Below are positions 5,086 through 7,965 of a stretch of 7,965 nt of DNA, piece by piece (positions within the stretch are counted from its first letter, which is position 1; each line of letters starts with the position of its first letter). A model generated the notes under the pieces. That model was not told the DNA's origin and searched no databases. It saw nothing but the letters and a program-made list of their open reading frames with translations. Source of the stretch: Gallionellales bacterium CG03_land_8_20_14_0_80_55_15 (GTDB lineage Bacteria; Pseudomonadota; Gammaproteobacteria; Burkholderiales; Gallionellaceae); assembly GCA_002780675.1 (NCBI GenBank), contig PEUR01000062.1, positions 1 to 7,965 on the forward strand, read 5' to 3'. Position numbers and translations under genes: made by a program.

Positions 5086-7193
5086 GCGCGAAAAATTTAC
5101 TGGTTGAGTTGTTCGTCGAAGAATTGCCACCCAAATCGTTGAAAAAGCTGGGGGAAAGTTTTGCCGAGGTGTTGTCCGCCAGACTGATCGCGCAAAATCT
5201 GGCTAATGCCGATGCGGTAGTGAAAAGTTATGCGACCCCGCGCCGCCTGGCGGTGCGGGTGGAGGGCGTGTTTGCGCAGGCGGCTGACAAGTCCGTGTCG
5301 CAAAAACTGATGCCGGTCAAGGTCGGTCTCGATGCAGAGGGCAATGCCACGCCCGCCTTGCTCAAGAAACTGGCCAGTCTGGGCGCGGATGCGGCTGTCG
5401 TACCGAGCCTCCGGCGTGAGATGGACGGCAAGGCGGAAGCCCTGTTCTGGGACAGTATGGTGACGGGCGCAACGCTGGTTGAGGGCTTGCAACTGGCGCT
5501 AAACGAGGCGCTCGCCCGTCTGCCTATTGCCAAGGTAATGACTTATCCCGATCCGACGGGCGATGGCTGGGCAACGGTCAATTTCGTGCGTCCGGCGCAC
5601 GGTCTGGTCGCGTTGCACGGCTCGCAAGTCGTGCCTGTCAGCGCGTTGGGGCTGACAGCGGGCAAGGTCACGCAAGGCCATCGCTTCGAGGCTTCCACCG
5701 AAACGCTGGTGCTGGAAGAGGCGGATAGCTACGCCCGCCAACTGGAAACGGAGGGTGCGGTGATCGCCAGTTTTGCCAAACGCCGCGACGAGATCGAGCG
5801 TCAATTGATAGTGGCCGCTGAACAACAAAATCTTCAATATATTCAAGATGATGCGCTTCTTGATGAGGTGACGGCGCTGGTCGAGCGACCCAATGTATTG
5901 ATGGGCTGCTTCGAGGAAGTCTATCTGGAAGTGCCGCAGGAATGCCTGATTCTGACCATGAAGGCGAACCAGAAGTATTTCCCGCTGCTGGACGCTCACG
6001 GCAAACTGTCCAATAAATTTTTAATCGTCTCCAACATTACGCCAGAAGATGCCAGTCAGGTGGTCGGCGGCAACGAGCGCGTGGTGCGCCCGCGTCTGGC
6101 GGACGCGAAATTCTTCTTCGATCAGGATCGGAAAAAGCCGCTGGAATCGCGTGTGCTGGGACTTGCCAAGGTGGTTTACCACAATCAGCTCGGCACGCAG
6201 GGCGAACGGGTCGAGCGCGTTTGTGCGATTGCCCGCGCCATTGGTCAGCAACTGGGCGGCGAAGAATTGGCGCGTCAGGCCGATCAGGCGGCACTGTTGG
6301 CGAAGGCCGATTTGCTGACCGACATGGTCGGCGAATTCCCTGAGTTGCAGGGCATCATGGGGCGCTATTACGCCCAGCATGACGGTCTGAATGACGAGGT
6401 GGCGTTTGCCATCGAAGACCATTACAAGCCGCGCTTTGCCGGCGACGAATTGCCCAGAAATGAGGTCGGCATTTGTGTGGCGCTGGCCGACAAGCTGGAA
6501 ACGCTGGTGGGCATGTTCGGCATCGGCCAGATTCCCACCGGAGACCGCGACCCGTTCGCGCTGCGCCGCCATGCGCTGGGCATCATCCGCATGTTGATCG
6601 AGAAGGAGTTGCCGCTCAGGCTGCATGATTTGTTGAGCACCGCGTTTGGCGGATTCGCGGACGGCTTGCTTACCGATGCACAAGCTGAAGTGGAAACGTT
6701 CATTTTCGACCGCTTGGGCGGCGTGATGCGCGAACAGCATTTCACTGCCAACGAGGTGGAAGCGGTGCTGTGCCGGCACCCGCAACAACTCAGAGAAGTG
6801 CCGCTAAGGCTGATCGCGGTTCAGGTGTTTGCCGGTTTGCCGGAAGCCGCAGCACTTGCTGCCGCCAACAAGCGCGTCGGCAATATATTGAAAAAGGTTG
6901 AGGGCGAAGTGAGTCGCAATGTGGATGCGGCGTTGTTGGTAGAACCCGCCGAACAGGCTTTGCATCAGGCTTTGAGTCAGATTGCACCGAAGGCGGACGC
7001 GGCTTTTGTGGCGGGCGATTACACCGCTTCATTGCAGGAATTGGCGGCGTTGCGTGAGCCGGTGGACGCATTTTTTGACAGCGTGATGGTGAATGCAGAA
7101 GACCCGGCATTGCGCGCCAACCGTCTGGCCTTGCTGGCGCAACTGCATCAGGCGATGAACCGCGTGGCCGATCTTTCAAGACTTGCCGGATAG
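5082..7193 (+). CDS. glyS: Glycyl-tRNA synthetase beta subunit
   Basis: GlyS recognises and binds tRNA-Gly and completes the alpha2beta2 enzyme with GlyQ. The product has 703 residues, slightly longer than the roughly 690 of E. coli. Family blocks are intact: [15 protein letters not shown] (6-20), [11 protein letters not shown] (50-60), [25 protein letters not shown] (154-178), [17 protein letters not shown] (284-300), [21 protein letters not shown] (331-351), the HD-like region [28 protein letters not shown] (408-435), [12 protein letters not shown] (447-458), and [28 protein letters not shown] (469-496). The C-terminus (about 580-695) is a DALR-type anticodon-binding domain ending [23 protein letters not shown] at 5071-5074, 7 bases upstream, serves the ATG, which overlaps the glyQ stop. 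The next gene, gmhB, lies 139 bases downstream past a repeat cluster. Confidence 0.98.
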   Translation: MSAKNLLVELFVEELPPKSLKKLGESFAEVLSARLIAQNLANADAVVKSYATPRRLAVRVEGVFAQAADKSVSQKLMPVKVGLDAEGNATPALLKKLASLGADAAVVPSLRREMDGKAEALFWDSMVTGATLVEGLQLALNEALARLPIAKVMTYPDPTGDGWATVNFVRPAHGLVALHGSQVVPVSALGLTAGKVTQGHRFEASTETLVLEEADSYARQLETEGAVIASFAKRRDEIERQLIVAAEQQNLQYIQDDALLDEVTALVERPNVLMGCFEEVYLEVPQECLILTMKANQKYFPLLDAHGKLSNKFLIVSNITPEDASQVVGGNERVVRPRLADAKFFFDQDRKKPLESRVLGLAKVVYHNQLGTQGERVERVCAIARAIGQQLGGEELARQADQAALLAKADLLTDMVGEFPELQGIMGRYYAQHDGLNDEVAFAIEDHYKPRFAGDELPRNEVGICVALADKLETLVGMFGIGQIPTGDRDPFALRRHALGIIRMLIEKELPLRLHDLLSTAFGGFADGLLTDAQAEVETFIFDRLGGVMREQHFTANEVEAVLCRHPQQLREVPLRLIAVQVFAGLPEAAALAAANKRVGNILKKVEGEVSRNVDAALLVEPAEQALHQALSQIAPKADAAFVAGDYTASLQELAALREPVDAFFDSVMVNAEDPALRANRLALLAQLHQAMNRVADLSRLAG

Positions 7194-7203
7194 GCAAGCT
7201 GTA

Positions 7204-7259
7204 GGGAGGGCGCAGACTCGTCTGCGCAAAAGGCAGGCGGCGACGTGTCGCCGCACTCC
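7204..7259. repeat. REP/BIME-like doublet of two GC-rich palindromes
   Basis: Two compact palindromes stand 9 bases apart: GCGCAGAC-TC-GTCTGCGC (7210-7227) and GCGGCGAC-GT-GTCGCCGC (7237-7254). Each has an 8-bp stem, and the pair is flanked by GGAG (7205-7208) and CTCC (7256-7259) as outer inverted ends. No T run follows either hairpin, so an intrinsic terminator is unlikely. The shape is that of repetitive extragenic palindromes of the kind dispersed in many environmental bacterial genomes; copies elsewhere cannot be seen in this window. Confidence 0.65.
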
Positions 7260-7261
7260 AA

Positions 7262-7320
7262 ACTAACCACTAACCACTAACCACTAACCACTAACCACTA
7301 ACCACTAACCACTAACCACT
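7262..7320. repeat. Tandem heptamer array, ACTAACC x 8.4
   Basis: Eight perfect copies of the 7-bp unit ACTAACC run from 7262 to 7317, followed by a partial ACT (7318-7320). The array ends 12 bases before the gmhB ATG. The strand composition is strongly skewed: the plus strand has no G. The unit length would shift a frame if translated, but the array is non-coding. No other copies are seen in the window. It resembles short tandem heptamer repeats known from several bacterial genomes. Confidence 0.95.
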
Positions 7321-7332
7321 CACTATTAAAAT

Positions 7333-7863
7333 ATGAAACTCATCATCCTAGACCGCGACGGTGTCATCAATCAGGATTCCGACCAGTTCATCAAAAGCCC
7401 GGCGGAGTGGCAGCCGCTGCCGGGTAGTCTGGAGGCCATCGCACGGCTGAATCAGGCGGAGTATCGCGTGGTGGTGGCGACCAATCAGTCCGGCGTGGCG
7501 CGCGGGCTGTTCGACATGCCGACGCTGAATGCGATCCACAACAAGATGCACAAGGCGTGCGCGCTGGTCGGTGCGCGCATAGATGCGGTGTTTTTCTGTC
7601 CGCATACGGCGGAAAGCCATTGCGATTGCCGCAAACCCAAAACCGGGATGCTGGAAGAAATCGCGGCGCGCTACAACGTCAGTTTAAGCGGGGTGCCGGT
7701 GGTGGGCGATTCGCTGCGCGATCTGCTGCCAGCCGTAGCGCTAGGTGCCTTGCCCTATCTGGTCTTGACCGGTAAAGGCACCAAGACCTATGCGGCGGGC
7801 GAGTTGCCGGAGGGCACGCGGGTGTTCCCCGATCTTGCGGCCGTGGCCGCCGCTTTGTTATGA
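7333..7863 (+). CDS. gmhB: D-glycero-beta-D-manno-heptose 1,7-bisphosphate 7-phosphatase
   Basis: GmhB removes the 7-phosphate from heptose bisphosphate in the ADP-heptose pathway for the LPS inner core. It is a cytoplasmic HAD-superfamily phosphatase. The 176-residue product starts MKLIILDRDGVIN with the catalytic aspartates D7 and D9; motif II is TNQSG (50-54); the zinc site is C89-P-H91...C97-D-C99, then RKPKTGML with K101; the last motif is VVGDSLRDL (123-131). Length and motifs match the family. ATG 7333 is certain from the N-terminal motif, yet no Shine-Dalgarno site precedes it: the 20 bases upstream are the end of a heptamer array and CACTATTAAAAT. The order glyQ-glyS-gmhB-plsC is common in betaproteobacteria, so it is probably co-transcribed. 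A histidinol-phosphatase-type relative is less likely given the zinc loop and neighbours. Confidence 0.93.
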   Translation: MKLIILDRDGVINQDSDQFIKSPAEWQPLPGSLEAIARLNQAEYRVVVATNQSGVARGLFDMPTLNAIHNKMHKACALVGARIDAVFFCPHTAESHCDCRKPKTGMLEEIAARYNVSLSGVPVVGDSLRDLLPAVALGALPYLVLTGKGTKTYAAGELPEGTRVFPDLAAVAAALL

Positions 7864-7879
7864 ACCGGACTGGACAAAA

Positions 7880-7965
7880 ATGACCGTCATCCGTTCCCTG
7901 ATTTTTCTGCTGTTGCAGCTTGTTATCACGCCGATTATTTCCACGCTGGCGCTGCTGACCTTCCC
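7880..7965 (+). CDS. plsC: Start of a 1-acyl-sn-glycerol-3-phosphate acyltransferase, 3' truncated
   Basis: An ATG at 7880 opens a frame running off the right edge; 28 codons are visible, starting MTVIRSLIFLLLQLVITPII and continuing hydrophobic. This is an N-terminal membrane segment like that of PlsC-type acyltransferases, which make phosphatidic acid at the inner membrane. The HX4D catalytic motif lies outside the window, so the identity rests on the membrane start and on the common order gmhB-plsC in betaproteobacteria. GGA at 7872-7874 lies 5 bases before the ATG, and the gap from the gmhB stop is 16 bases, so the two genes are surely in one operon. Confidence 0.7.
   Translation, partial: MTVIRSLIFLLLQLVITPIISTLALLTF

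Noticed and set aside
6021..6788. 255-codon open frame on the minus strand
   Set aside because: It lies wholly antisense to glyS, whose protein matches its family along the full length; the frame is a by-product of GC-rich codon use.
7204..7259. Intrinsic terminator after glyS
   Set aside because: Both hairpins lack a following T run on either strand, and the downstream genes probably belong to the same operon.
7262..7320. CRISPR array
   Set aside because: The units are 7 bp, contiguous and identical, with no spacers; this is a simple tandem repeat.

Overview
The window reads as chromosomal DNA of a betaproteobacterium, most likely from the Nitrosomonadales/Gallionellaceae side. This is inferred from the moderately GC-rich coding style, the gene order glyQ-glyS-gmhB-plsC on one strand, the DUF3301 and YkgJ small genes, and short inverted repeats of the CGTCATTCC type. 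I could not run a search, so the genus is a guess.

Layout. Bases 1-731 hold the 3' end of a large gene, probably a type III restriction (Res-like) helicase-nuclease; a PD...ExK nuclease motif is visible. A YkgJ-type cysteine-cluster protein follows (830-1174), then a 111-bp MITE-like inverted repeat (1174-1284) that begins on its stop codon. Next come a DUF3301 membrane-anchored protein (1323-1646), a second related repeat (1697-1765) and an unrecognised protein with a winged-helix-like N-terminus (1869-2354). On the minus strand there is a 27-residue lysine-rich gene (2441-2524) with a strong ribosome binding site, and upstream of it an AsmA-family envelope protein (2597-3985).

Divergent from asmA is the main housekeeping block: glyQ (4165-5085) and glyS (5082-7193), the two subunits of bacterial glycyl-tRNA synthetase, overlapping by ATGA. 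After a 139-bp gap come gmhB (7333-7863), for ADP-heptose synthesis for LPS, and the first 28 codons of a plsC-like acyltransferase gene (from 7880). The gap between glyS and gmhB holds a doublet of GC-rich palindromes and eight perfect tandem copies of a heptamer, ACTAACC.

The genes cover translation (glyQS), envelope building (gmhB, plsC, asmA) and a probable defence gene at the left edge. I see no complete new system. The points most worth checking are the non-coding repeats (a MITE-like element at a stop codon, two reciprocally decayed inverted repeats around the DUF3301 gene, the palindrome doublet plus heptamer array inside the operon), the tiny basic protein, the unrecognised 161-residue protein, and what lies left of the window beside the restriction-type gene.
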